Below, one piece after another: positions 1 to 11,130 of a stretch of DNA of 26,264 nt (within the stretch, counting starts at the first letter, position 1; every line of letters starts with the position of its first letter). Origin of the DNA: Ophiothrix spiculata (lineage: Eukaryota > Echinodermata > Ophiuroidea > Amphilepidida > Ophiotrichidae); assembly GCA_000969725.1 (NCBI GenBank), contig JXSR01S002736.1. The stretch is one strand, 5' to 3'. Below the pieces are notes generated by a model, which saw only the letters and a list, made by a program, of their open reading frames with translations, was not told where the DNA came from and did not search any database. The translations under genes and the position numbers were made by a program.

Positions 1-921
1 AGTCACAACTTAACAGTATTTTTATATCAAAAGCTTTAGAATGAAAAGTAGTGCCTGATTCAAATTTTTGGTTAACTTGTAGTTTGAACAAATACTTCAA
101 AATTCCAATATAGTGCACACCATGCTTTGCTCCTAATTTTTTTTCCACAACACCAACAGGTCTACTTCACTGAGCTAATGATAAAATGAAAGTTGAATTC
201 ATCACAAATCAGAAAAAACAATATTTTGTTACATTTTATACCCCATATCTGTGTTCTGGCTAAGGCCGTATGGTGTGCCATTGTTGCAGGACGCGTGCAG
301 GACCCAGGAAAATTGGTGCAACAGGTTTCTAAAATGTGTAAAAAAGATTCTTTCCTTGCTTTATTGGCCAATTTTCAGCCCCAGCTTGAGATTTTACAAT
401 TTTACTTCAACTTTGTCAAAATTGCTTGAATGGGTGCAAGCTCAAAAACCTTAGCAGAAACACTGTCCCCTATAATAAGGACGATACATCATAAAAACTG
501 GAAAATACGCTCTATATCGGGGTTTTACAGTACTAAATTAATAGGGAACGATGCTTCAAATTAATGCTCTATCAGGGTTCCTGATTTGCTTCATATTATG
601 GATATTTTTTAGCATCATGCTTTTCTTGAATTGTGTTGTTTCTTTGTCATGTGACACATTATTTCTGTTCAATCATTATTTCAGTTGTTGTTTTTCAACA
701 ACTATCAAAAGTATCTTTGCATTACTGATATTTACAAAATATACTGCAAAATGAGTCTTATTTCTCATGTATAAAAGTTTGGTTCAGTAAAACAAAAGTT
801 GCGTTGTTGTCTGCAGCTAAACTTGATTGCGTCTAGAGGCACGAGATCAATTACAATTCTCGTCTGATTGATATCAAGATGAGGTTTTTTCATTCATCAC
901 AGCCTTATAATAATTAGCATT
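1..921. other. unassigned AT-rich DNA
   Basis: Nothing certain. A somewhat GC-richer block at about 250-330 carries short overlapping frames on both strands, but has no convincing donor, no recognisable protein and stop codons soon after. The rest is AT-rich without repeats I can pair. Confidence 0.5.
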
Positions 922-963
922 CAATTAGACTATGCCAATTAGACTACGGCAATTAGACTAAGG
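922..963 (+). repeat. three-copy 14-bp minisatellite
   Basis: The 11-mer CAATTAGACTA starts at 922, 936 and 950, each followed by three variable bases (TGC, CGG, AGG). The period is exactly 14. The embedded CAATTAG resembles a homeodomain core site, but nothing here proves a regulatory role. Confidence 0.8.
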
Positions 964-1114
964 CCTAATAAAATGTCAGATATAAGATCTTGCCGACTTG
1001 GTTACCAGATGAGTATAGACTCAAAACTAGTTCAGAGGGCTAGCAGGCAAAGAGACATATTCGGAAACTAGTTTAGTGGCCCGGGAGGGGATTACTGACA
1101 TTGAGATGGTATAC

Positions 1115-1370
1115 ATATATGTGCCATATTACTTAGTAGGGTTTTTTTGCAGATTTTGGTAAGGGTTTTCATCATTAATGAAAGCACCCAATTTTATATT
1201 GCGGAGAATTTGCTCAGATCACCTATTTTATTAACGATCACCAATTTTATTAAAATAGGGTGCTTTTCTATGAAATTTGTACACTAATTGGTGGGTAATT
1301 GACTCAATTATAGGTATAGAGATGTTTGAAAATGTCTTCCCCTTCTCTGCCAGGTTTAGACGGCTGCCAG
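1115..1370 (-). mobile_element. diverged interspersed repeat, same family as 7083-7374
   Basis: Read on the minus strand, this segment shares in the same order several blocks with the element at 7083-7374: ATCTCTATACCTAT, then TTGA-TCA and ACCCA, then AAATTGGGTGCTTT, then GAAAACCC with ACCAAAA, and GGCACATA near the end. It lacks the long G run seen there, so the ends here are approximate. No coding capacity is visible. It is probably a non-autonomous DNA element, but family-level assignment is not possible by eye. Confidence 0.55.
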
Positions 1371-2559
1371 ACAATGGAAGACTTTGAAACTAGTTGAAAA
1401 CACTGCCCATAGACATATAGTGGGGTTTCTATATCACTTTTCGCATAGGTAAAATAAGATGTTATTGAAACTTGAAAAGCTCTGAAATTACATCTATCTA
1501 TAGCAATATTTAAAACAATTTACATGGTGTAAATAATGGTGATTGCAAAACATTTGTGATGAGGTTTTTTTTGTGTGTGAAAGTTAAAGTAAAACAATTG
1601 AAATACATCAGATATTTGTAAGAAAATTTAACTGTCTTACCAAAATACATCCTCTCATAGTTCGTGGATGCATATTTATGAGCGGGTCTCAAAAATGTTG
1701 GGCTTAGATGTGGACACCACAATTTTAAAAATGCAAGCTCACTTTTGAGGGAGGAGTAAAATGCTCACAAGGAGTACCAAAAATTTGTATCCACTCAATG
1801 TTTTTCTGTGAAAGGGGGTTTGGAAAGGTTTGCTGTTGTTTTCCCAATATTTCACTGATGATTTTGGAACCTTTTGCAAAGCATTCGTTTGGAATAAATC
1901 AGAATATCAACCAAGCAACGGATTGAAAGAAAAAAATTGTTGTGACATTGTTGTTAAAACTAAATATAGCCTGGGACTCTCGAAAACAGCAGATAGGTAA
2001 CAAGTTTGTAAATTTATGCTAACATGTAATTCCACTGATTACTTTACCTCATTCAGTCATGAACCCTCTTTGTACAAGAAAGATTTCCTCGATAAGCACC
2101 ACCAAAATTAATTACATTTGCTTTAATTTGAGTATCAATCGAACCATCTTGCTATTGCCTTAGGCTTAGAAGAGGGAAAAATAAAGTAAAGGAGTAAAGC
2201 TTAATCATGTAACATGTGTAGGAATTCTATAGAAACAAATCCGTTTAATGGCAGGGTTTAATTAGGTACAGTCAAGGCACGTTTGGAGTTAATAACATTA
2301 ATTTAGTAAAGCTATGGTGAATTAAAGTCAACGATTATTGGAAGTTTAACAATATCCATAAGCTTAATACTGCAAGTTCATTATCTATTTGTTGATTAGT
2401 AGAAAACATGTAGCTTTTTGGAATCAAATCTTGCTTGCTGTTTTATATTGCTATGTCTTCAAGGAATTTTGGTTAATTTAAGGAAACAAAAAGTGCATTA
2501 ATTTTGAAGAGCAACGATCTTTTCCAGATCTTTGTCAAATAATTAGATTCACCAGGTAT
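1371..2559. other. unassigned AT-rich DNA
   Basis: No supported gene, RNA or repeat pair. Short frames on the minus strand at 1510-1722 look like chance openings. Composition is uniform and AT-rich. Confidence 0.5.
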
Positions 2560-2768
2560 ACACTGTATGTAGCGCCCCAAGAAAGAGTATTCGCACAGGG
2601 GACCAGCAGGTTTACTTGACTTCCGAACCACGGAGCAATTAGAGTAAAGTTTCTTGTCCCAGGAAACAAGGAGACATGGTCCAACCGGCAGTACCGCCAT
2701 CAGGGCTCGAACCATTAACACTCTGTTTTTCGAGTACCGTGGTCTAACCGCTTGGCCACTATGGGTAC
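2560..2768 (-). mobile_element. tRNA-derived SINE
   Basis: On the minus strand there is an RNA polymerase III A box, TGGCCAAGCGG (2758-2748), and a B box, GGTTCGAGCCC (2713-2703), whose starts are 45 bases apart, the spacing found in tRNAs. The first bases GTACC can pair with GGTAC after the B box, mimicking an acceptor stem, but no proper anticodon arm forms, so this is a tRNA-like head rather than a tRNA gene. The tail contains GGGACAAGAAACTTTACTCT, similar to a motif common in the bodies of animal tRNA SINEs. The 3' boundary near 2560 is approximate, and I saw no clear target-site duplication. Confidence 0.75.
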
Positions 2769-3212
2769 ATTTATGCATTAACTCTTTTTAAAAGATATCA
2801 GTGTCACCCATTGCCTTCTAATATTTTTGAACCTTTGGCCTGCTTGAGTTGGTCCCAGAAAAAGGAAATATTACATTAGATATGATATTAATTTCTTATT
2901 CATAGATTGTAGGAGCCATCTTATTTCAGGGTGTATTTGAGATGTTCTAAACGCAGATGATATCCATATCGATATGAAGGGTCCCCAACAGGGTTAAGGA
3001 TACTTCATGTTATGTACAAGCCAACTTATAGAATCTTCTAATTTGATGTCCTATTGCAATGACATTGTCATATACATGCCTCCCACATTACATCAGATAT
3101 GTGTTGAAATTCACACGATGTTTGCTAACAAATGTGTTGATGCCTTGGTTGGTGAGATAGCTATGTTAAAATTCATGAGCAGGATGATGGCAAGTGTTAT
3201 CTAGGCTGTGAA
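2769..3212. other. unassigned DNA between SINE and short direct repeat
   Basis: A 65-codon frame at 3007-3204 is the only opening and has no recognisable features or splice context. I see nothing else here. Confidence 0.45.
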
Positions 3213-3358
3213 GACAGGATATTAACATGGAACCATGTTAAAGGCACTGGGATGTAAGCTTACTGGTATGAACAAGAGTTACCATATTATCTACCTCTAG
3301 TTGTTAGTGTACGCTAAGAACACAGGATATTAACAGGGAACCATGGTTAAGGCACTGG
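3213..3358 (+). repeat. direct repeat of about 37 bp, spaced 109 bp
   Basis: Two near-identical stretches, both containing ACAGGATATTAACA, GGAACCATG and GGCACTGG, start at 3213 and 3322. They differ at only a few positions. This looks like a local duplication, possibly of a longer unit that has decayed between the copies. Confidence 0.7.
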
Positions 3359-6300
3359 TATAATAAAAATGTTTTATCAAGGATCTAGCAAGTAGTGCCA
3401 TTTTAAGTCCATCGCTAAGCATTGCTAGGTGTCTATTACTATGTAGTTTTTAAAAGTTGTAGCTTAAATTGCGAATGAAAGATCTGTCAAAGCTTAAAGG
3501 GATTTCACTTTTTCCCACACATTACAATTTTTTGGGTGTTAAAGCAACAACATGTCCAGACAAACTTACTACTCAGTGTGATTTTTTTCTAAAAAACGAA
3601 GAAATGTTGAATTTAGAGACAAAGTCGTCTATCTCTGAAGTTACAGTTACCGGTAAACATTTACTCCTTTTGGGAGTTGAGTTACACTGTTATGGTAATT
3701 CAGCTTTATACCGGGTCAAATGCAATCCAATATATATTAAATTTCAGATCTATTTGAGGTGAAAAACTGAAAATTAAAAAAGAAATATTAGTGTATTTGA
3801 TCTAAAAATACCAACTATTAAAGTTTATTTCAAGAGTTGTTTTTCACTCGTTTGCGTTTTTTTCTTTTCGATGCTTGTTGTTAAGGCCTTCTGCGTACTG
3901 ATGCACTTTTTAACACATGTATTTGCAGAGAGTGATTTGTTGATTTCGATTGTTTACTCTCACTCTTTTGACGCGCGTTAAATGGCGTACACGACCCGAT
4001 TTGAAATTAATAACAACTCTTGAGATATAGTATAGTGGTTCCTTCATGCTACTTGTATCAAGGCTGTGAGAGATTTGATGTTATCAGAAGTAACATTTTT
4101 TCATTTGAATTATCAACTTTATCTGTACTTCCAGACTCATATTCACAAAGGGAAAACTTTTATTCTAGGATTAACTTTATAGTTATTTCATTAATGACAT
4201 CATTTGGTATTCACAAATCAAGAATTAGACATTCCATGGACTTGTCTGTTATTCTAAGCTTTGTGAAAGCAAATTAAGTCCAGGACTGTGGACTATCTCT
4301 ATTCGAGGAATAGCTTTAAATTCCTGGATGAACTTTTGTAAATACGAGCTTGAGTGTAAAAAGCTAAAGGAGTTTCCAAGATTTTTAAAGTCATTATCCA
4401 TTTCGGTTTATGGTCACTCATATCAATGCTGTATACATCGATTTCAGTTCAAACTTGCTTTCGTAGTTGAGATTGAGATCAGATTTGAAAAGTGTTATTT
4501 TGCAGCCCCTTGAGTCTGGAAAAGAGCTAAATCTCATAACAAAATGCTTGTTTTCGTTCATAAGTTGGGTTTACTATATGATTCCAGTTTTCCTGTTACC
4601 GAGGCTTTTACCATATTTGTCTGTTTGCTCTTTTCTTTTTCCTACATAATTCTATAAAATATAAACAGTCAGGCAGTATTTCATGTGACTAGAACATTCT
4701 TATTAAATTTCAAATTTAAATTTGCTCACAAGTTATTGAACTTAAATCAATTTCTCCGAGTTGAAAGAAAATGCCATGTAAAGTAAAAGTGTTTGAGACT
4801 AAAAAGTACCTTATATAACCTCCTTTTATTAACAGCATTTACGATGGTTAAAGCTTATATCGTATTACGTATCATCATTAAATGTTAAGTGCTCGACAAG
4901 GATCGGGTTTCATCAGTGGTGAATGGTTGTTAGTTATTTTGTTTTCTGTATCTTTATTTTGTTGACTTTCTCATTTCTATTTTTGTTTTATTTTTTCCTG
5001 ATTCATTTTGGTTTAATTTCCTCCTCAATGCATGGATCATAAGCATCGGATTTCATCATCCCACGTTCATGCAGTACACGCCGGGCTCGGCAATCTCAAC
5101 TCCACTTATGTTTTGTTTTTACAGCAATTTACGATACGATGTTGTTTTACGTATATATAGTTTTCAAGTGCGGCTTACTTTCAAACATGATAGCGATATC
5201 GACTCAATCTTGAGAGCATTAAAGCTTGAAATCGTCAAATCAATAATTCACATGTTTTTATTTTACTTTGGATATAGATACTGTTTATATTTATAATAAC
5301 CATGTAGATGACTATCTCCCATTATGAATATATAAGCTTAGAGACTCGAGTCCAGTTTGGAGTTGTATTTATTTTTCCATTGCCGAATATTTCATATTTT
5401 GCCTTGTGTGGTGGGCCCCAGGTGGTGACTGATGGTTAAAAGACATGAAAGTCACTTCAGACTACCTTGTTTCCTGCACTGCTGATGGAAATTTAAAATT
5501 AAATTTTGTATCCCTCTGTTGAACCAAAGTATGTTGAACATTGAAGAGTGAATGCCTTGCAGAGGGAATATGGAGCCTGAATGGATTGGAACCTGTTATC
5601 TGATTACAGTTTGATTTGGTCATTAAAACGATACATTTCTATCAAATCTATGATTAAGTGTATTTTCAAGATTCTAAATATTTGTTCGGCTTTGAAGGCT
5701 ATTTTGGTCATTGTTGGCAAAACAGAATTTCTCTTTTAATGCAATATTTCGATGGGCCTGTGTTATTAAAACTTGTTTTCCGATAGCAATTTGTTCCTGT
5801 TTCAATGAACCCAGTCAATTTTTGGTAACAAACAGCCATAAGGGAACACTGATCAGTCAATTGTCTCAGTGACATTTAGTTCACAAGGAAGGAATCGACA
5901 GAAACTGATCATGATAAAGATAGAACTAAATTGACCTTTCTATTATCTGTCAGAACACTTCCACAATCATGTTAAATTTTGGTCACTGGGGAAACAACAG
6001 TCAAGTTATCAAAGTAAATAAAGCCTATGCAACTCGAAAGTGGACTCGGTTCATTTATTTGCACTTTTATTGATAGAATCGACTTTCTTATCTAACATAA
6101 CCATGCCATTCTTCTTTTCCATTCTATCATCGATTTTCCCCCTTTCTGCGATTCCGCCAGGGTTGCCCACGTCTAATCACAGTCTTCCAAACAACATGCA
6201 AAACTCCCATGTGGTAATGACTTTTGTCTTAATTGTGTTAGCAAAGAGAGGATATCTTCCCCTTCCCATAATCCATTGCGATTTGGAATTACGACATGAG

Positions 6301-7082
6301 TGAAGTACAAATCTTATTAGAAATGGGGCTACTAAAAATACAACACTGGAACTGTCTAATGAGTTGTTCCGATTACAAAGAAAATATTAGTTGGGCTATC
6401 TCTTTTTGGACATTTTGGATGGATATTTTATAGATTATAATAAAGCAATTTATTTTACTTTATATACCCTATTTTACATTTAAAGTAGGTATGATGTAAT
6501 GAGAGAAAAGTTTCAAGCTATCACCGATTCCATGTTTGAATTTCAAAACATAGGAGCATACAACTAATGATACATTCAGTGATTTTATTGACAAACATAG
6601 CTTGTTCGTCTGCTTTTCCCCCTCTAATAAAAGGAAAGTTCAGTTGACAATAAGATTTGTGATTTCATTCTACTGCTGTATAGTATACAGGTATTACTGC
6701 AAATTAAAGGATTTTGTTATTTGAAATATAAAAAAATGATACTGGTAAGGTTACTCATGTCTTCATGTAAAGCCATGCATTAACTTCTTGCAAATGCTTC
6801 ATTATTGGAGCGCAAAATGGCCTGATAAAAACAAGTTCCAAGATGAAAATATTTTGACATTGCACATCTTTGTATCAGGTATTCATGAATTTTCACAAGA
6901 TATAGAGCAATGGATTGTGGGAATTGGAAGATATTCCAGTTTTTAGTCTGGTATGTTCGTTGTGTGTAGTTATGTGTTTTGCATGCTGGTCACAGAGTCC
7001 TAGTATGCATAAATATATCGTGTCTATAGTGATCAATGTGACCCGTCTTTTACACACATATTGTTAGGCCAACATGTTTTAA
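3359..7082. other. 3.7 kb of unassigned AT-rich DNA
   Basis: Short frames at 3469-3762, 4020-4277, 4328-4513, 5069-5296 and 6040-6303 (+) have no domains, no consistent splice signals, and mostly composition typical of translated AT-rich noncoding DNA. Related wording around 4838 and 5126 (TTTACGAT followed by TTACGTAT) hints at an old duplication, but too little is shared to define it. Confidence 0.45.
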
Positions 7083-7374
7083 CCTAGGAGGGGGGGGGGG
7101 GTACTTAAAATGTTGTATGCTTATGTGCCTGCCAGACTTTGAAAATTTGATTATCTCTATACCTATTTTTGACTCAAAAACCCATCTATCAGTTTACCGA
7201 TTTTGACAGAATTTTCCTGAAATTGGGTGCTTTTGGGGCAAATTTTCCAAAAGACACCCAATCTTGGCAGATTTGATGGACTAATCTGTGATTAAAACTA
7301 CTTGATTGCTATAACAAAAATTGTGAAAACCCACCCAAAACTAGGCACATAACTTACCCCCCTCCTGCTTGGGT
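7083..7374 (+). mobile_element. MITE-like element with G-rich terminal inverted repeats
   Basis: The left end reads CCTAGGAGGG with a long G run followed by GTACTTA and, after an extra stretch, TTATGTGCCT. The right end read on the opposite strand is CCCAAGCAGGAGGGGGTAAG followed by TTATGTGCCT. The ends are thus inverted repeats with an indel in the left arm. The body carries no frame. The poly-G run at 7089-7101 is a likely replication or sequencing trouble spot. The segment at 1115-1370 is a diverged copy in the opposite orientation. Confidence 0.65.
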
Positions 7375-8203
7375 CTAGCTATATTTCGCTGAGTGTATTT
7401 TCATTTCAACATGTACATTTTTCTGTAGCATGTGAATTGGTTCAGTGTGTAGTGCAAAGTTGTAAGAGAAAATATTTTGTTTTAATCAAAATTGAAAGTG
7501 ATACTAATTAACAGATAGCATGAAATAATATTTTTTTTAACAATTAACTAAGCATAAAAATTTTAATTTGAGAATAATTTGAGATTAATGAAAAGAGAAA
7601 CAAATTTGAATTATGTTAACATAAAATCCAATAATATTAAAAAGGTGCGAAATGTTTGTTATAATTTCAGTATGAAATTGGAGGTGTACGCTCACATTAA
7701 GTGCAATTATACTTCAGTAAATGTGGAATGTTTTTTAACATTTCAATAAGATATCAGAGGAATAGCAGTCATGCTAATGAGAATAGAGACTACTGGTTTA
7801 AATCATGTTGGTGCAATTGTAAATGTACTAGTATCGACATGTTTGGGTTAGAAAATGTAGTGGCTCTAGTGAATCACTTGACCATCTTTTTGAATTCCTG
7901 ACGGATTTTACTGGGGTTGCTGAATTTTGATTTTACAGAGACTAGCACTGATTTCAAAATGACCAACTTTGGAACCTTTTTTTGTGAGCAAGACAAAATT
8001 AACTACTGTAAAAATCTGAAAATGTGTTCTTTTTTGCAATTTATGCTTGCATTGTCCTTGTTATACATGTAAGGCTTAGATGTTGTAATAAATTATTATC
8101 TGTGCTGATTTGTGAAGAATGTAACACACATTTTAACACATTCCCAGTGATTTAGACATGATTGAGCTCTGATGAAGGCCATCTTTTGGGAGCATAGCAA
8201 TAG
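7375..8203. other. unassigned AT-rich DNA
   Basis: No gene, RNA or repeat can be supported. A short plus-strand frame at 7701-7901 has no recognisable features. Confidence 0.5.
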
Positions 8204-8680
8204 CAGTGGCGTAGTCAGAAGGGGGGCGGGGCAATTGCCCCCTGAAAAAAGCCTTGCCCCCTCCCCTGAAAAAATCAAGAAATGTACATGCAGGTCACTT
8301 GAAATTACATAGTTTGCACTCTTTTTCAGTAGAATGCCCCAAAATTTTCCATTTTTTGAACGCAGTAGCGTTAGTTAACACTCAATTACTACCTTTTTCC
8401 GTAGTTTTAACAAAAAGGGACAAAAAATTTGCACGCTTCGTGCGCACCTAAAAACAGTGAAGTAATTTAAAGCTGAAATTGTAAAATTTGCTCTAAAAGG
8501 TAGGAAATTACTCCTTTTATAAGAACAACTATGACCGAAAACGTCACTTGTACATAAAAAGCTATGAGAAAAAACTGGAGTGTACCATTTTTGTGTCTAC
8601 TCATCTGGGGAGTTGACCCCCTTCAAAAAATCTTTGCCCTGCCTTGCCCCTCTTGATGAAAATGTCTGGCTACACCCCTG
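8204..8680. mobile_element. hAT-like MITE, 477 bp
   Basis: The left end is CAGTGGCGTAGTCAG and the right end, read in reverse complement, is CAGGGGTGTAGCCAG. Both lead into G-rich stretches containing GGGGCAA. CAG-GGCGTAGCCAG ends are typical of hAT-superfamily elements widely spread in invertebrates. The flanking octamers AGCAATAG and AAGCATAG match at only 5 of 8 positions, so an eroded 8-bp target duplication is possible but unproven. No transposase remains; short frames across the ends are artefacts. Confidence 0.75.
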
Positions 8681-10098
8681 AAGCATAGATGAAGTTTACT
8701 ATATCGAAATTTGATTTGAATCAAAAGATGCAAAAATATCCACTGAAATGGGACAAGTGTAGAGATGTACATTTTATTTGTTTCATTCTCTTTAATGTTA
8801 TTAAGTGTTTTTATTCAATTTCATGAAATTAATCAACTTTATCCAAAGTAATTTCTTTGACATAGATTGTATGGTAAAAGACAAGCATATTTCTTAAACT
8901 TGAAAATCATCTTAAATTGACCCTCTATTACCTTGATATTTGGAGTGAACATAAAACTGAACGAGTGAAGAAAATTGATAATTATGTAAACTGTCTAAAA
9001 ATGTCTTTAGTAAGTGTTCAAAAATAAATATTGAAAATGAAGACCTGGGCTAGTCCCATTAAGAGATCCAGTACATTATACATTGGTGAGCCCAGCCATG
9101 TAGATACAACTGTGAGTTAAGTATTGACCAGGGCTAGTGGAGTTGATGCAGTTGCCCAGGTGAATTATCTGACCATGTTAAGTTGATTTCCTGTTGGGAT
9201 TGATCCAAGCTTGAATCGTTGAATTCACTGACGACATAAAAGGTCTGAACTGAACATGTCCGAGTATTTGTGATGTCAATATCTTGGTGGTTATATTGGG
9301 AATAAATGTATATTTAAATTTACATTTCTAAAAATGTTTTGCATTCTTCATTATTGATCGGAATTAGTAAGTGATACAAGAATATACAGAAACAAATCCA
9401 TTTTGCTCTTGGAAATTTTATGTTTTTAGTTTTAGGTGGAATTGTGAGTAACTTGCGACGATGAGTATAATATTCCCAATTACTCAAAGTTCCATGGAAC
9501 TGTAAGACTCTGCACCATTTGCACTAGTGCATTGATAATGAAAGCAATCAATTTTCTGTTACTTCAGCCGGGTAGATTAAGTGAAGAATCGACCATATCC
9601 ATGCTGGGCAGATGACCCAAGTGAATTGTGATTGTGATTTCCTAATGGATTTTTGGAAAGAATTGTGTACGTCAAGAGTTTTCTTTTCCAGAAAATGTTT
9701 TGATCAAAAAGTTACTCTTCCACACCCTCCCCTCCCCTACCCCTCTCCATTCAAAAGCCCAAATCTCTTGCATCTGAACATTTATATATAGTATCCATGA
9801 ATGACACCACTGTCATTATCACTTTGATTTTACCTACACCTTGCAAAAATGTCAGAGGCATAATTTGTACTAGAGTTGGTCTTAACATATAAAAAAAGAA
9901 TAAAAAATTTGGAAAGAGATTGGATTCCATCTCTCACTTCATGTCAATAAAAGTCCTATCCATCTCATCCATATACAAACTTTGCACATGGAGGGAACTT
10001 TTCTATTAAATTGTTTCTCCCCATTTTCCATCACCTCTAAATTGGTCCAGCAAACATGTGCATAGTGTCGAATTACGCGTTGTCTAGCAGTTTGAATG
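8681..10098. other. unassigned AT-rich DNA
   Basis: Apart from the C-rich tract at 9725-9743, no gene, RNA or repeat pair is visible. A minus-strand frame at 9939-10130 runs into the MITE beginning at 10099 and is not a gene candidate. Confidence 0.5.
9725..9743 (-). other. G-quadruplex candidate (i-motif on the plus strand)
   Basis: Four C runs (CCC, CCCC, CCCC, CCCC at 9725-9727, 9729-9732, 9734-9737 and 9740-9743) are separated by one, one and two bases. The minus strand therefore fits the G3+N1-7 rule with very short loops. It stands out from AT-rich surroundings. If the locus is transcribed on the plus strand, the C-rich sequence would be in the RNA and the G-rich strand is the template. 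Confidence 0.7.
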
Positions 10099-10447
10099 AG
10101 GCCAAAAAAAATTGTTTGGTTGCCCTCCACCGACCGACCCTATTTTTCAGCCCTACCCAAACTTTTTTTTATTGAAATTTTTTTTTTCTAAAAAAATATG
10201 CAAAACTTACCGAAAACTACGAAAATAGTTATATTTTTTTGCTTTTTTTAATATTCAACCCTCAAAATGTTTAGGATGTCCCAAATCACTACAAGAAGTA
10301 TTTGATTGTTTTGATTTGGATGTCGCGGGGGAAGTTGTGAAGGCTGGAGCAGTCCGTGGAAGAATATTTAAAAAAAAAAAAAAACAGACCGACCGACTCT
10401 TTCTGAAAAAAGCTGTGGAGGGCAACCAAAGATTTTTTTTTTGGCCT
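10099..10447. mobile_element. MITE with AGGCC-A8 terminal inverted repeats, 349 bp
   Basis: The left end is AGGCC plus an A run, then TTTGGTTGCCCTCCAC. The right end in reverse complement reads the same with one extra A and two substitutions, giving inverted repeats of about 32 bp. Just inside each end is GACCGACCGA in direct, not inverted, orientation. The interior has long T runs and no coding capacity. I could not define a target-site duplication, so the superfamily is open. Confidence 0.75.
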
Positions 10448-10996
10448 GATTGACGTAATACAACGATGCATTTATTCAGCTTTTGTTGTATCTGAAAACC
10501 AAATCAAGATCACATGTGGATGAAATAATCAATTTATAGGTCGGGTACAACACCATTAGCAGTGCTATGGGGATTGGAAGAAAAACTAGGTTGTGCATAT
10601 TTAGAAGTTAGATAAAATGTTAGTAAAAATCCTTTGATTGCACGTTTTAAATGTTTTTTGAGTATTTTAGTTAATAACAAGGACTGCTGTATCTTTTTGT
10701 AATTTTGATATTTTTATCCTGAGTGTACTAAATCCTGTATCTAATTTATCAATGTTTATTTGCCAATATGACTTGTGTTTTAATTTTATATTGAATGAAA
10801 TTTAGCAAAAATTTTGCTTGTTTTACTTTTAATATATAAATTTTCATTTACGAAATATTGTTCCCTTTCTCTCAAATTCTGTGTATTGCAACTGATTATA
10901 ATTGTATTGATTTACTATTGCATTTGTCTTGCATGAGACAGTAGAAATCTTGAAGTCTGTAGCAGAGACCGATATGTGCTTATTGATTAAGTATGA
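10448..10996. other. unassigned AT-rich DNA
   Basis: Nothing supported. The left half of the element fragment at 10997-11130 was searched for here and not found. Confidence 0.5.
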
Positions 10997-11130
10997 TATA
11001 TACGCTGTATTTATACAATCTGCCTGGATATCGGGCCAAACTCCAAACATATATCCGGAGGTGCAATATCTGTGCTCCAAGAGCGACAACAAGATGGTGG
11101 CGGCAAGGCTGCTTCTCTGGTATAAGTTCT
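10997..11130 (+). mobile_element. fragment or diverged copy of the MITE at 12588-12988 (right arm)
   Basis: The stretch shares with the right half of the 12588-12988 element the blocks ATCTGCCTGGATATCGGGCC (perfect over 20 bases), ATATATCCGGAGGT, and AACAAGATGG near the end, followed by a diverged terminal stretch ending in TATAAGTTCT. The matching left arm is not recognisable upstream, so the copy is truncated or its left arm has diverged. Short frames on both strands across it reflect this repeat, not a gene. Confidence 0.7.

Noticed and set aside
193-454. Overlapping plus-strand frames in a GC-richer block (about 78 and 67 codons), considered as an upstream exon
   Set aside because: No convincing acceptor and donor pair in one frame, stop codons soon after, and no recognisable protein. 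Frames also open on the minus strand over the same bases.
2690-2768. tRNA gene on the minus strand
   Set aside because: Promoter boxes are good but no anticodon arm forms and the sequence continues into a SINE body.
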